Assembly (NCBI GenBank): GCA_022478985.1
Contig: JAKSZP010002696.1
Span: 1 to 64,000, forward strand
Length of the DNA stretch: 64,000 nucleotides
Direction of reading: 5' to 3'
DNA from: Massospora cicadina
Lineage: Eukaryota > Entomophthoromycota > Entomophthoromycetes > Entomophthorales > Entomophthoraceae
Every line of letters starts with the position of its first letter. The stretch's first letter is position 1. This document shows positions 1 through 11,027 of the stretch, one piece after another. The position numbers and the translations under genes were made by a program. The notes under the pieces are model-generated. The model made no database searches. It saw only the letters and a list, made by a program, of their open reading frames with translations, and was not told the origin of the DNA.

Positions 1-2347
1 CCCACACGCCCAGATGGCAGACCGGCCCTATGGTAGGGAGTGGAATGAAGGGGAGCACCAGTGGGTAGTGTGGGGTGAGCTGGGAGGGCGAGCACATGTG
101 CGAGCAGATGGGCCAGGCTGGGCACTGGTCGCAGGGGCCCAGCAGGTTTGATACCGACCAATGAGGATGATTTCATTTTTGGAAGCGTTCAGTGCCGCGT
201 TGCTTACCCAGGGATAATCCTGGATGAGAGCTTCAAGCGCGCGTGCATCTTGATTATTAGACACCCCAACCACACAATCATCTGAGAACACCATTATCTT
301 GACTGGGGCTTGGCCTGGCACATGGACCCCAGTGAGTTGGGCATTCATAGTTCGAAGTAGTGGATCAAGTTTGAAGTTGTATAAGAGTGAGCTAAGGGGG
401 TCCCCTTTTCGCAATCCCCTTTGAGGGCGGACTACTTCTGTTAGGAAGCCAGGGCCACGCACTGCCATTGTTGCAGATTCCGTGAGCAGAATTACTCAGT
501 TGATGAAGTGAGGGGGTAAGCAGAATTGGTGGAGGCAGGCCCTGAGGTATATCCAGTTTACTCTATCATAGGCCTTCAGTTAGTCCAAGAATACAAGTGC
601 CCCAGAGGTTGTGGACTGGCATGCGTTGGCCACAGAGTGCACGTTGTCCCAAATCGACCTTCTGGGTATGAAACTGAATTGTTCTGGGGAGATGGTGGCA
701 GATGCTACAATCCCTAAATGGTTAGCCATGATTTTTGTTAAAATTTTTGTATCCGTGTTAGTTAAAGAAATGATGCGCCAGTTGGCTAAGTCTAGCTTGT
801 CCCCTTTCTTAAAAAGTGTGATGGTGAAGGCCTCTTGTCCTCCTGGTAGGAGGCGCGTTCCCTGAAGGCTCTAATTAAGTGAGGCAAGCAGTAGTGAGGA
901 TATATATTTGAAGTACTTTTTATAGAATTCATATGGAATACTATCTAGGCCTGGGCATTTCTGGTTTGGTGCACCGCGGATGGCTGTCCATACTTCATTC
1001 AGAGTAATCAAATTCATTATTTCCGGGTATTGAAAAAAGGAGCGGATGTGGGCTCAGTTGAGAAATTCTACCACTTTGGCTGGCTGAATTGGATTGGATC
1101 GGTACAACTCAGAGTAATACTTTTGTGTTTTGATTGCCACTTTGGCTGGCATTTCTTCAATGGAATCATTTGATCTTTGCAACTTGTGTGCAGGCCACAC
1201 TCTGGCATGGTGCGATATTTTTTTCAAAAAAATATGCGGTGCACTTGTCACCCTCTGGAATGCATTTGGCCCTGTACTGAACACAAACCCAATGTTTGTG
1301 TTGCATTTCGAGCGCGTTGAGGTGGGAGGCTGCCTCTGCCCACTTCCAGCCCATGAAAGGATGTATCCTGTGGCTGGGATGTTGGACTCCAGATGTGCCA
1401 ACTCTGCCAGAGCACGCGAGATGACAGCTGATGTGGCTCATGAGTGTCAGGAGGAGAAGTGGCGAGAGTGGCGGATGGTATCCTCTTTGAAGGCTGCCCA
1501 TGTGGAGATGGGGTCTGCGCAAGACAGTTTAACAAACTCTTTTGCCAAAGTTGCTGATTCCACCAAAGTAGAGTCCTGGCGATGCAAGTTTGGGAGGGTA
1601 GAGTTTGCACCAATGTGAGGCCTTAGCCACTGTGACAGGTAGGTGGTAGGTTATTGAGACCAGCTGGTGGTTGGAGAATTCAATTTTCGTTGTTTGGAAA
1701 GTGGGAAATGTGAGGTTGGAATTTCGCCGGCATAAGGATAAGGTCTATGCGGGTCATGGACCTTTGTTGGCCATTATGGACGTGGGTTAACATCATGTTT
1801 TTGAGCAGCGGGGCTCACCGCGGCAGCGCATCCATTAACCCAAGGGTGGCCTTTAGAACGCGAAGTTCTATGTGACCCTGGGGGGCGTGGTAAGAGGAAG
1901 GCCAAAGGTCTGTTGGTGTGTTTAACCAACAGTTCATATTGCTGATTACAAAAGGGTTTGGGGGTAATAGGAGGGATTTGACCGATGAGAAAAATTCCCA
2001 ACATTCTCATGCACAGGTTGGGGCATAGATGTTGATGATAGCATGTGCCATGTTGGCCCATGAGAAAGTGACAATGAGGACTCGGCCATCGAGGAATGAT
2101 TCCAATGATAAATTTTTGAAAAATTGTTATTCTGAACTAGCACCCCACAGTGCTCTAACCAAAATGATAGGGATGGGAGGAGCATGGTTTTCCAAGCATC
2201 CTTGGAACCTCGTGGACAGTTGGACTCCTGGATGGCCAGGATATCCACAGGTAAATTTTTTTGTAAAAAACTCAGTTTCCTAGCCTGGGATGGCAAGGCC
2301 TTGAGTCCTGCGATATTCAATGTCTTTAAAGTGAAGGTTTCCCCCAT
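1..2347 (-). pseudogene. LINE A ORF2: endonuclease and reverse transcriptase (partial, broken)
   Basis: Broken ORF2 that would nick target DNA and reverse-transcribe LINE RNA. The N-terminus, encoded just below 2347, begins MGETFTLKTLNIAGL and goes on to ILAIQES, both typical of the EEP (AP-like) endonuclease fold. Downstream come the linker and the RT palm, with the GLRKGDPLS motif near 390-415 and the catalytic FSDD at about 295. The ATG lies one base beyond the junction hairpin. Several frames must be combined to read the protein, so it cannot be functional. The thumb and the C-terminal zinc motif seen in copy B are outside the window. Confidence 0.8.
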
Positions 2348-2348
2348 C

Positions 2349-2361
2349 GCACCTTAGGTGC
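2349..2361 (-). promoter_or_regulatory. ORF1/ORF2 junction hairpin, LINE A
   Basis: The minus strand reads GCACCTAAGGTGC, a perfect 5-bp stem (GCACC/GGTGC) whose three-base loop is TAA, the ORF1 stop. The ORF2 ATG (2345-2347) follows one base after the stem. The same arrangement recurs in copies B, C, D and I. A role in termination-reinitiation is an inference. Confidence 0.6.
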
Positions 2362-3760
2362 AAGGGGTGGGCACCTGGGCCCACTAGCCTCCTCTAGATC
2401 CCCATGGGCCTTCACAGCAGCGTAGGTGTTTGCAGCAACGCTTTCGGTAGTTTTGTTTATTTTAGCAGAAAGGTTCGCGTTGGCTTTTGCCTTCACTTTT
2501 TGTTTCCCCAACGTCAAAAAAATTTTTTGCGGTGCAGATGAGTTCTGTGTACCAATGATTGGGTCAAAAAAAAACTTTTATGTAGGTTGGATCCCAAGTC
2601 AGTTTTGACTGGAGCTTGGTTGCAAAGATTGGGTGAAATTGAGTCACCCATCTGATCCTCAGAATGGGTGGCCCCAATTGGCATGAGCTTCCCAATCTGA
2701 TTGGTTGATGGATTCCTAATTTGCTTCCGCTGAGAAGGTTTTGATGTCCTCCTGGTGTTGGGAGTGTGGGATAGCGGTGATGACTTTGGCCGCTTCCTTG
2801 GCCGCGGCCCTGCGGGCCTGCTTGGCCTTCTTCTGCTCTTGTGGGGAAATAGGTTTTACTTTTAGGAGCAGCCTTGTGCTCCCCATGGGAAAGCCTCTTT
2901 GGTGCTTGCAGTTGTTTCATAGTGCGCCTCTCCACTGGCCATGGCCGCCGAGGGGTGCTCTTGGAATGTGATGCCCTCCTTGGTGGGGCATGCATGTGCC
3001 TTATGGCTGAACGCGTCACAGTGGGTGCAGATGGGGGGGCGAGCTGTCCACTGTTACCCAGAAAGGGTGGGTGGCATGCCCTTCAATATTGATATATGTG
3101 GAGTGCAGGATCTGGGTTAGGTCCTTTGCAATCTCCTCAGTTGGGGTCAGAACTGCGATGGCTTGGCCAGTGCACAGGTGTGGCATCAGCATAAAGCGTT
3201 GCATCTTGAAAGTTTGTATTTTGCTGTAAACGGTGAGACCATCTTTCAGGTGCTGCTCCAAAACTGGCACATTTTACTGTAGTAGGCAAAAAGTCAAATG
3301 GGAGGAAAATTTGGTTGGATTTTGTCCATCTGGTGCATTTGGTTTCGATGAGACGTTGCCCTTCAGGGAGGTCAATCACTATGCGCACTGCAGCAGCTTA
3401 ATCTGTTGCTTTCTTGTTTTTGAAACTGAGTTCCAGCCAACTGCGTGACATGGAGTGAGGTGTGACATACACCACGGTCAGGAAAAAATTGTGCACATCT
3501 CCACAAAATTTTTCCCATAGAGCTGTTTGTTGGATGTCCAGAAACACACGGACTCTGTATTCCACCAACAAGAGTAGCTGGGAGTGCGGCGTGTTGATGT
3601 ACTGGTTGCATCACGCTTGCCAAGTGAGGATTTCTGGTGAAATAGTGACCGCCAGTTTTTTTATATTTTTTTCTATTCCACCAGTTTCTCCGGGGCGTTT
3701 TTGAACGTTTGAGGCTGTAGGCCTACCACTTGCTCCTCTTACCTTACTTGCCCAACTGCT
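2354..3760 (-). pseudogene. LINE A ORF1: RNA-binding protein (broken)
   Basis: ORF1 of family-1 LINEs makes a nucleic-acid-binding protein that would form the RNP with LINE RNA. The frame is broken here, but pieces match copies B, C and D: an N-terminal block ending in VYHTS-type residues, a middle block with the sequence HLKDGLTVYSKIQTF and a CTGQAIAVLTPTEEI block, then a degraded knuckle (IRHMHAPPRR). In copy C this last block is an intact CCHC knuckle followed by a Lys/Ala-rich helix. The stop codon sits in the junction hairpin loop. The exact start is unclear because the first codons are damaged. Confidence 0.7.
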
Positions 3761-3868
3761 CCCTGACATAGGCGCAGACTAATCTCCTCTGTGAGATTAT
3801 CAAACTAGAATCAGACTTGAATTGAATAAGTTGCAAAAGTGATAGCAACGAGAGAGAGAAGTTTTTGG

Positions 3869-5050
3869 ATATCCCGCTTATTACCTGGTTAAGTCATCTT
3901 TCTTATCACTCCCACCTTTGCTGGCTGCAGTTTAAGCCCATTTGAATCCACTACAATCCTGAGGTATTCTAACTGTTCTTTAGAAAATGACACTTCCTAG
4001 GTTTACTTTTTATTATTAGTGGTAGTGAGGTGATAGACACCTGTTCTAGGTGAACAAAATGACCTGTAAACGTCCGCGAGGATAAATTTATATCATTGAG
4101 GTAAACTAAAACGCAGGAAAGCTTCAAGTCACCTAAAATTGTATCCATGGCATGCTGGAACGTAGCTGGGGCATTGCACAAACCTTGTGGTATGCGGGTC
4201 AGCTGGAATAACCCTTTTCAAGTGATGATAGTGCATCTCTCCCATTCCACTGATGGCAATTCAATTTGCCAATACCCCGAGATTAGATCCATGGTAGAAA
4301 GATAATCGCCCTGCCCAATCAGTCCAATGCATCATCAATCCTTGGAAGAGGGTAGGAATCCTTTTTTGTTTCACTATTAAGCTTGTGATAGTCAATAACC
4401 ACCTGATTTGTGCCATCTTTTTCAATGAGCACTAGCAATGCCCATGGACTGTTTGACAAATCTAGCATCCCTTGCAAAATAAGTTTATCCACTTTGTCCG
4501 AAAAAACCTCTTCCACCGCCTTTGATCATCTAATAGGTTACAATTAAATTGGAGGGTGATCCCCCATATTTATCTGATGTACCACCCCTTGAGCGCACCC
4601 CAAATCATGATCATCTTGTGCAAAAATATTCCAATACTTTTCAAACAACGCCATAACATTATCTTGCTGTTCCGCTGATATTCCAGTTAGTGCTTCCCGC
4701 GGAATTACTGTCAGTACGCTGAATGATGAGCTTGTCAGTAGTCTGAGGTCCTCCCATGAGCCAAAATAATGAATACGGCGAACTTCCTCTATAAGAACTA
4801 ATTGTGGGTAAGCCACCACTTGGTGCCGCCAAATCTTTATCATCTCCTTCTGTAAATTCGCTAGCAGCACCTTCACCTCCCCATTCCCAGGGAGCAGTAG
4901 CCCTGGAGTCACATGTGGTTCAAGCCGTGAGTGCTGGTGAGGCTCCATAATTTCCACATGAAGCCCTTTAAAGGCGTCAATTTTGATCTCAGTTCCTACT
5001 ATGCACTGATATCCAGATGATAGGCTCAAAGAGGAATCCCTTTGTACTCA
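3869..5050 (-). pseudogene. Element F reverse transcriptase (broken)
   Basis: Ty3-type RT. A pre-RT block at 4544-5029 (ALFEKYWNIFAQ) leads into the fingers at 4319-4516, with the hallmark VVIDYHKLNS and KKDSYPLPRIDDALD. After stops, the palm appears at 3969-4181 (CNAPATFQHAM, GDLKLSCVLVYLNDI). The catalytic YLDD box is YLND at 4092-4103, so the first metal-binding Asp is lost. The frame ends in an ILRIVVDSNG-like segment where LINE A begins. RNase H and integrase are not present on this side. Confidence 0.8.
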
Positions 5051-5515
5051 TAAATCTGGTTGGGAAGGGCTCTGGTTTACCGCTTCATTCATCAATATTG
5101 AATAGGAATCACTCCAACACTGTAAGCTTGATTAATTTGATTAGAGAAGAATAGATCCATTGGGATCCCACAAGAGGTAAAATAAACGGGGATCTGTTGA
5201 CCCAAAATATTAAGAGTTTCCTCCGCCATATTCATATCACAACACCAAATTTCCTCATAAAAGCTGCACCGATTAACATGACATAGTTGTTGTTTGCCAG
5301 AACAACCACTGGAGTGGAAGCCTGGAATGACCCAAATTGTAAAAGCAACATGATATATGCTCCTTATAACAGTGCTATGCATCCTCGCAGTCCCATATAA
5401 TACTCAGTGGTCCACATCCGGTTTCAACAGAAGCTTAGCCACCTCCCCTGGTAGTAACTATGTTCACAGGGGCCCCTATGTCTATGATAGTGCGGATTTT
5501 TTGTGTTTTGAACAA
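5051..5515 (-). pseudogene. Element F aspartic protease (broken)
   Basis: The minus strand around 5440-5510 translates to TIIDIGAPVNIV, which matches the retroviral-type protease site D-T/S-G-A followed by a hydrophobic strand. The second residue has become Ile (Asp codon at 5480-5482). Downstream sequence to 5092 encodes the rest of a protease-sized domain in another frame (GQQIPVYFTS, NQINQAYSVG). Its position between gag and RT matches elements E and K. The domain is short and degenerate, so the call rests mainly on the DIGA motif and on gene order. Confidence 0.6.
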
Positions 5516-8500
5516 AAATATTGCAGTAAGTGCACTCCGATTAAGAGGAACCATCAGTGTTTATTATGTGTACATCTAAAGACTTTGTGTTACTCAGAAA
5601 GGAGTAAATGCCCCTTCCAAAATGAGGATACTCACTTATGAATTTTTCAACCAGAATGGCTACGTTAACTCCTACTAAAGAGGCAACGCCCGTTGAGGGA
5701 TCCACGTTGCTCATGCCAGTTTGTTCCAGTATCAGCCATGCATATGGCTTCTGCACATCCTAACGGAATTTAGAGCTTGGGGTGATTTTTCACTCTCTGG
5801 AATGAAAGAAGGGGTACCTGATGAAAGAAATTGGTATAGCTTTTCGTCCGTCTGAGTTCTAAATCCTACATAAAGAGATGCATGGGAATCGTTAAATACA
5901 ATTGAATTGGACTTAGCGGAGGTAGAGCATCCAATCTATACTCCGCTTGAGCTTTTCACTGGTCAATCTTCTCAATTGTCACATAATGCACCTGTGTTTT
6001 ACTAGGACTTTGCTATGTAATCCCCTCATTGTCCGCACTAAATGCAAGTATTCATAAAAGGTTCACATATATAGCCTGCAGCAGAATGACCAGTTTGAAA
6101 ATTAATGGTATTGTTCTAAGGTCATGGACGAACTGGTGAAGTGTACATAGGCCGAAAAGGATCTGCTGATTTGTATTATGTTTAAAAATATTCCAGAAGT
6201 CAATAGCTTGGTCGCTGTGGCCCATATCCTGAAGAGTTTGGTGCGGATACAGCAGGGATCTTTGGGTTACATCAGGAGCGCTGATCATGGTGGAGAGTCA
6301 ATGTAAAGTATTCATGATTCGAATAAGTCCTGTATCCTCATCCAAAATGTGAGACATAGCGTTATGTGTTCCTGATATGGTTTGAAGGCCGCCATCATTG
6401 CTATACCAACATCATTAGCGGATAAAATGTTAGCTCTGAGTAGTACATGTGCTTCCACCAAGAAATGTTCAGAGAATTCTAGCAGGGCCTTGTTTTGGTG
6501 GAACTGTACAGTCAAGAAGTTGGCCTTTTGTAAGGCCATCTTGGCCGCGCCCTCAAACAGCTGAAGAATAATCACTTTCACTTCAAATAGGATACCGAGC
6601 TATTTTAAAGGTAGCAGGTAACTTGATCAGCGCTTTCCACGTCTTGAGCGGACAGCAACAGTTTTTTTCTGCTGATTAGAAGCCCCTTCCACGGTGAGTA
6701 TGAATTGCTTAAAGTAACCATGTAGATTCCTGTCACAACTGAAGGGAGGTAATTTCTCAATTTGAACAGCTTCGCCTTGCTCTGGGATCCTGCCGAAAGG
6801 AGCAGGCAAATTGGGTCCTGAGCAACTAGGGGAACCGCCCCCTTATGAACTATCATACAGCTGGGTGTATGGAAATAAATCTGCCAAAATGGACTTGGAA
6901 GAAGTAGTGTCACGCAGGGGATCCATTGCAACTCCTGAGAAGTACTCATTAGCTGATCCATATTATTCTTTCCCCAAATAACCACTAACTGCACCACTTC
7001 CACCAGCTCCGGTGTGCTCTGCAAAATGTTCATTGATTAGCTGTTCCATTTTAACCAAATAGCATCTACACCGTCCATCCTGGAATCCTGTTGCAGTGTC
7101 TCATATTGATGTTGCAACTCCTGACGGAATTCCTGCTCAACGTCCAATTTATGCTCCACTGCATGTAGTCACTAGATTAATATCTTCTACAATGTTCTGT
7201 TTTTGTTCATGCTTCCAGCTAGCGTTACCCACTTGTTGATTAGCGTCATTTATTTGGTTAAGGAGGGCAGCTTGTTCCTGTACCAATTCCTCATTGGCCT
7301 GTTGAAGGGTATCAAGCTGTACTTGCATGTCCATGTACTTTCTTATCTCACTGATCGGAAGAGGAAAATCTCAACTGCATTCAGGCTGGCTAACAACTTC
7401 CTATTGTGTAACCCAACGGATTAGCTGGACATATTTGGGGGACGTCAACCAAAGGATAAGCACGTTATCTATCATCCACTGAACACTCCACTTGATGCAA
7501 AGTTGGCTTGATTCTGCTGCTATAAAACTGACATGATCTGTCACTCGCCATTTCATCATTGTTACATTTTACCTAAGCTGAGCTATCGCAGCTTCAAGCG
7601 ATTCTCCCATTCTGCTATTGTCAGGGAAAAGGCAGAAGAAGTTTAGACTGGCCTGCCAGTTGGGATGCATAAGCATCCAAAAAGCAAGCCAGAATTCCAG
7701 AGGCATTGCCGCCCAAAATGAAATTGTATGGAGCTGGGCATTGGGAAACAATAAATCGTTGATGGAGGACAATGATAAAGAGCAAAATGAGGACAAACCA
7801 AATTGTGGCCACCCTAGACCCTGGGGTCTCACTGCAGGGGGTGGTACCACATGTAAGGTTTTGATAAGGTCACCAGTAGTTGGGGTTAAAAATAACTGGG
7901 GAGACAAGGGGGCGGATCCTTGCCTGAAGATGGTGGTCTACGGCCACAAAATTTCAGTGTACTGTTGGTGAAAGTTAATAATGACAGGAATAAATTGCCA
8001 GAAGTATATAGCTCGCTGAATCCAGTTGATGATGGTGGGGGCCATAGTGACCATTAGTACTGGTAGTGCCCATCTAGTATACAGAACAATGGGCCACCAG
8101 AGAAAAGCCTTTGGGAATGTGGCCAGAAGGATAACAATAAAATTAAATTGATAGTTTTGGGAGGCAAATTTTATTGTAAAGAAAAGGAAGAAAATTGACC
8201 GACAATTTTGCTCAGTGCAATAAGATTAATTAAATAGTAGTTGATTGATGCGGGAACAAACTAGGATCAAGACCCTCAACTTCGACCTAACTGGTGAATT
8301 ACTTGGGAATGGGGAAGATAAGTTCACAGAGAACTGACATCAAAGGATTCAGTGGCAGACCAAGTTGCTGTCAGTTTTACCTCAAACGCTAGAACCGAGG
8401 CTCAACTACATTATGACAGTTAGCACAATGGCGTTTAGCCTGATGAGCAGCGGGAATCCCCCAAGGCCACCCCACTAGGGGCAGTCCCAATTGGTTAAGA

Positions 8501-9503
8501 TTGGGTTCAGGATGCCCAACCTGCCTGTGCCAGGTCGCAGGGCTGTTCATTTGGTCAAAATTGTTACATCAGCTGCAACACTTTATTTGCTGGCAGAGAG
8601 CTTCGAATCCTTGTTGATGATGTCTGATGCTACTACCTGCATTTCTGGGATCATCCCTGACAATTTTGGAGGGGGTTATTTTTGCAATTATGGTGTTAAC
8701 TGAATTGAAAACTTCAGCGATTCCAGCTGATAGATCAGTCCTAACCTCTTTTCAACTATGTGGGATCTGATCATTGGACATGTTCCCACTCAATTCCAAA
8801 CCGAATGACTTCATTTTGACGATCTCAGCACAAATTTACTTGATCAAATGTACCAGTTCTGCCGAGGTGAAGGTTAGTACTAGGGGAGGAATACAAAGAG
8901 TGAGGGCTGTCACCCAACACTCATCTACCACATGGGCGAGGTTGCCCTGAGTGACGTGGGGTACTGCCACCCTCTTTGTTACCGCCTACTTGGAAACGGA
9001 AAAAGGGCTCAATCTACACACAGAAGACGATCCCCAGGACTTACAGCTAGATCCATCATAAAGTGCTCATTATTGCTTCCCAATGTTGTTATGTCCTAAA
9101 TCCACTCCACCAATAGGTCATGCCAATCCAACGGTCCTCCTATTACCCAGGGTAGCTCTAGATTTAACTGTGGTACCAAGACGTCCAACTGACGGCGGAC
9201 ATCCCAACATTATGGTCCATTTGTATCAGCACCCCAAGCACCTCCAAAAAAGAGTGATTAAGGCAGTCAAGCAGGAGGTGAGTTTTGTTCTGCTGTGCTC
9301 GAATGAATCACATTACATCCCCAATCTCTATATTTTGGTGAGCCAGCACATGCAGTAGCTGGCAAATAGATGGTTGCACATAAGTGACTAGATACTCCTC
9401 AATTCTGTGGGTACCAAGATGGCTAGAAAACCCTGATGTAGTCTCATCCAGATAGGACATGTATAAGGCGTAGCAGTTTTCTTTGTCTCATTGATTATAA
9501 AAA
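5516..9503 (-). pseudogene. Element F gag (broken)
   Basis: Capsid/nucleocapsid region. The part nearest 9500 translates in pieces to RIEEYLVTYVQPSIC, matching DRYLHNFIHPTIHH of element E gag. A coiled coil lies at 7149-7334 (LDTLQQANEELVQEQAALL). A run at 6605-7033 (TPELVEVVQLVVIWGK) probably belongs to the capsid. A decayed knuckle at about 6006-6046 reads C-I-stop-C-G-Q-stop-G-D-Y-I-A-K, a CCHC with two stops and a lost His. Between the gag N-part and the coiled coil, roughly 7980-8180, the minus strand encodes an unusually hydrophobic stretch. No frame is open for long. Confidence 0.6.
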
Positions 9504-9515
9504 AAACTCAAGGCA
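9504..9515. repeat. Target-site duplication of LINE B, left copy
   Basis: AAACTCAAGGCA here and AAACTTAAGGCA at 14784-14795 differ at one base and flank LINE B exactly. This length is typical of LINE target-primed integration. Confidence 0.75.
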
Positions 9516-9639
9516 AAACTTTTCTTTCTCGTTGCAATCACTTTTGCAACCTATTCATTTCAAGACTGAATCTAGTTTGATAATCTCACAGAGAAGATTA
9601 TTCTGCGCCCAAATCAGGGAGCATTTGGGCAAGTAAGGT

Positions 9640-11021
9640 AAGAGGAGCAGGTGGAAGGCCCGCGGCCTCCAACATTCAAATCGCCCCGGAGAAACTGGCA
9701 GAATAGACAAAAATTTTAAAAAACTGGTGGTCACTATTTACCCAGAGATACTCACATGGCAAGCACGATGCAACCAGTACATCAACAAGCCACACTCCCA
9801 GCCACTTTTGTCGGTGGAATTCGGAGTCCGTGTGTATCTGGACATCCAAAAAACGGCCTTATGGGAAAAATTTTGTGAAGATGTGCACACAATTTTCCCG
9901 ACCGCGGTGTACGTCGCACCTCACTCCATGTCATGCGGTTGGCTGGACCTAGGTTTCAAAAGCAAAGAGGCAGCAGATGAGGCTGTGGCAGTGCACGTAG
10001 TGGTTGACCTCCCCAAAGGGCAATGGGTCGTCAAAACTAAATGCACCAGATGGACAAAATCAATCCAACTTTTCCTCAAATTTGTCTTTTTGCCTACTAC
10101 GGTAAAACGTGAATTTTGGAACAACACCTGAAAGATAGTCTCGCCATTTATGGCAAAATACAATCTTTTGAAATGCAACGCTTCACGCTGATGCCCCACC
10201 TGTGCACCGGCAAAGCCATCGCAGTCCTGACCCCAACTGAGGAGATTGTGAAGGACCTAACCCAGATCCCGCACTTCACTTTTATTGATATTGCAGGGCA
10301 TACCACCCACCCATTCCGGGTGACCGTGGAAAGTGCGCCCCCCATTTGCACCCACTGTGAGCGTTCAGCCATAAGGCGCATGAATGCCCCATCAAGGAGG
10401 GCGTCACATTCCAAAAGCACCCCTTGGTGGCCATGGCCAGCGGAGAGGCGCACTATGAACCAACTGCAAGCACCAAAGAGGCTTTCCCGTAGGGAGCATA
10501 AGGCTGCTACCTTCTGGTAAAGCCTATCTCCCCACAAGAGTGGAAGAAGGCCAATCAGGCCCATAGGGCCGCGGCCAAGGAAGCGGCCAAAGCCACCACC
10601 GCTATCCCACACTCACAATGATAGGAGGATATGGAAACCTTCGCAGCAGAAGCAACTCAGGAATCCATCAAACAATCAGATTGGGAAGCCCATGCTGAGT
10701 GGGCCACTCAATCTGAGGATCTGATGGGGGATTCAATCTCACCCAATCGTTGCACTCAAGCTCCAGTCAAAACTGACTTGGGACCCATCCCAACTGAAAA
10801 AAAAATTTGACCCACTCAACGGTGCACCAAACTCATCTGCACTGCAAAAAATTTGTCCTACGTCGGGAAAATAAAAAGTGAAGGCTAAAGCCGATGCAAC
10901 TCTTTCCGCAAAAATTAACAAAAACCCCAATAGCCTTTCTGCTAACACCTGCGCTGCTGTGAAGGCCCGTGGGGAGCTAGAGGAGGATGGTGGGACCAGG
11001 TGCCCACCCCCTCGCACCTAA
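9640..11021 (+). pseudogene. LINE B ORF1 (broken)
   Basis: Nucleic-acid-binding ORF1 protein, best read in two overlapping frames: 9727-10131 (LVVTIYPEILTWQARCNQY through LPTTVKREFWNNT) and 10116-10520 (EQHLKDSLAIYGKIQSFEM, CTGKAIAVLTPTEEI). The knuckle region keeps CTHC but then loses register compared with the intact CCHC of copy C. A Lys/Ala-rich segment with QAHRAAAKEAAKATT-like sequence follows near 10550. It ends at TAA (11019-11021) inside the junction hairpin. The beginning is uncertain, since no convincing ATG opens the frame. Confidence 0.75.
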
Positions 11022-11026
11022 GGTGC
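11014..11026 (+). promoter_or_regulatory. ORF1/ORF2 junction hairpin, LINE B
   Basis: GCACCTAAGGTGC: a perfect 5-bp stem with the ORF1 stop TAA as the loop. The ORF2 ATG is at 11028-11030, six bases after the stop. Related hairpins occur at the same place in copies A, C, D and I. Confidence 0.65.
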
Positions 11027-11027
11027 A

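Larger units (their letters stand above)
1..3868 (-). mobile_element. LINE copy A (family 1), cut by the window edge
   Basis: Non-LTR retrotransposon on the minus strand. Its 5' end lies near 3868, where the minus strand reads AAAAACTTCTCTCTCTCGTT; the same start motif opens copies B, C and D. ORF1 is followed by ORF2, and the window edge removes the last part of ORF2 and the 3' UTR. It was inserted into the reverse transcriptase of Ty3 element F, whose frame stops exactly where this LINE starts. Together with copy B it forms a long inverted repeat around the remaining part of F. Many stops and frameshifts show that it is dead. Confidence 0.85.
3869..9503 (-). mobile_element. Ty3/Gypsy element F, internal segment
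   Basis: Minus-strand Ty3/Gypsy internal region, read from gag (high coordinates) to reverse transcriptase (low coordinates). LINE A truncates it at the low end and LINE B interrupts it at the high end; its leader and 5' LTR continue at 14796-15598. The order is gag N-part, coiled coil, degraded CCHC knuckle, protease, RT, as in element E, and the gag start is recognisably related to E. The remaining pol and the 3' LTR must lie beyond the left edge. Stops are frequent in every domain, so this is an old copy. Confidence 0.8.

Noticed and set aside
7618..7971. A 117-codon plus-strand reading frame
   Set aside because: It is antisense to the gag region of element F and has no recognisable features of its own.
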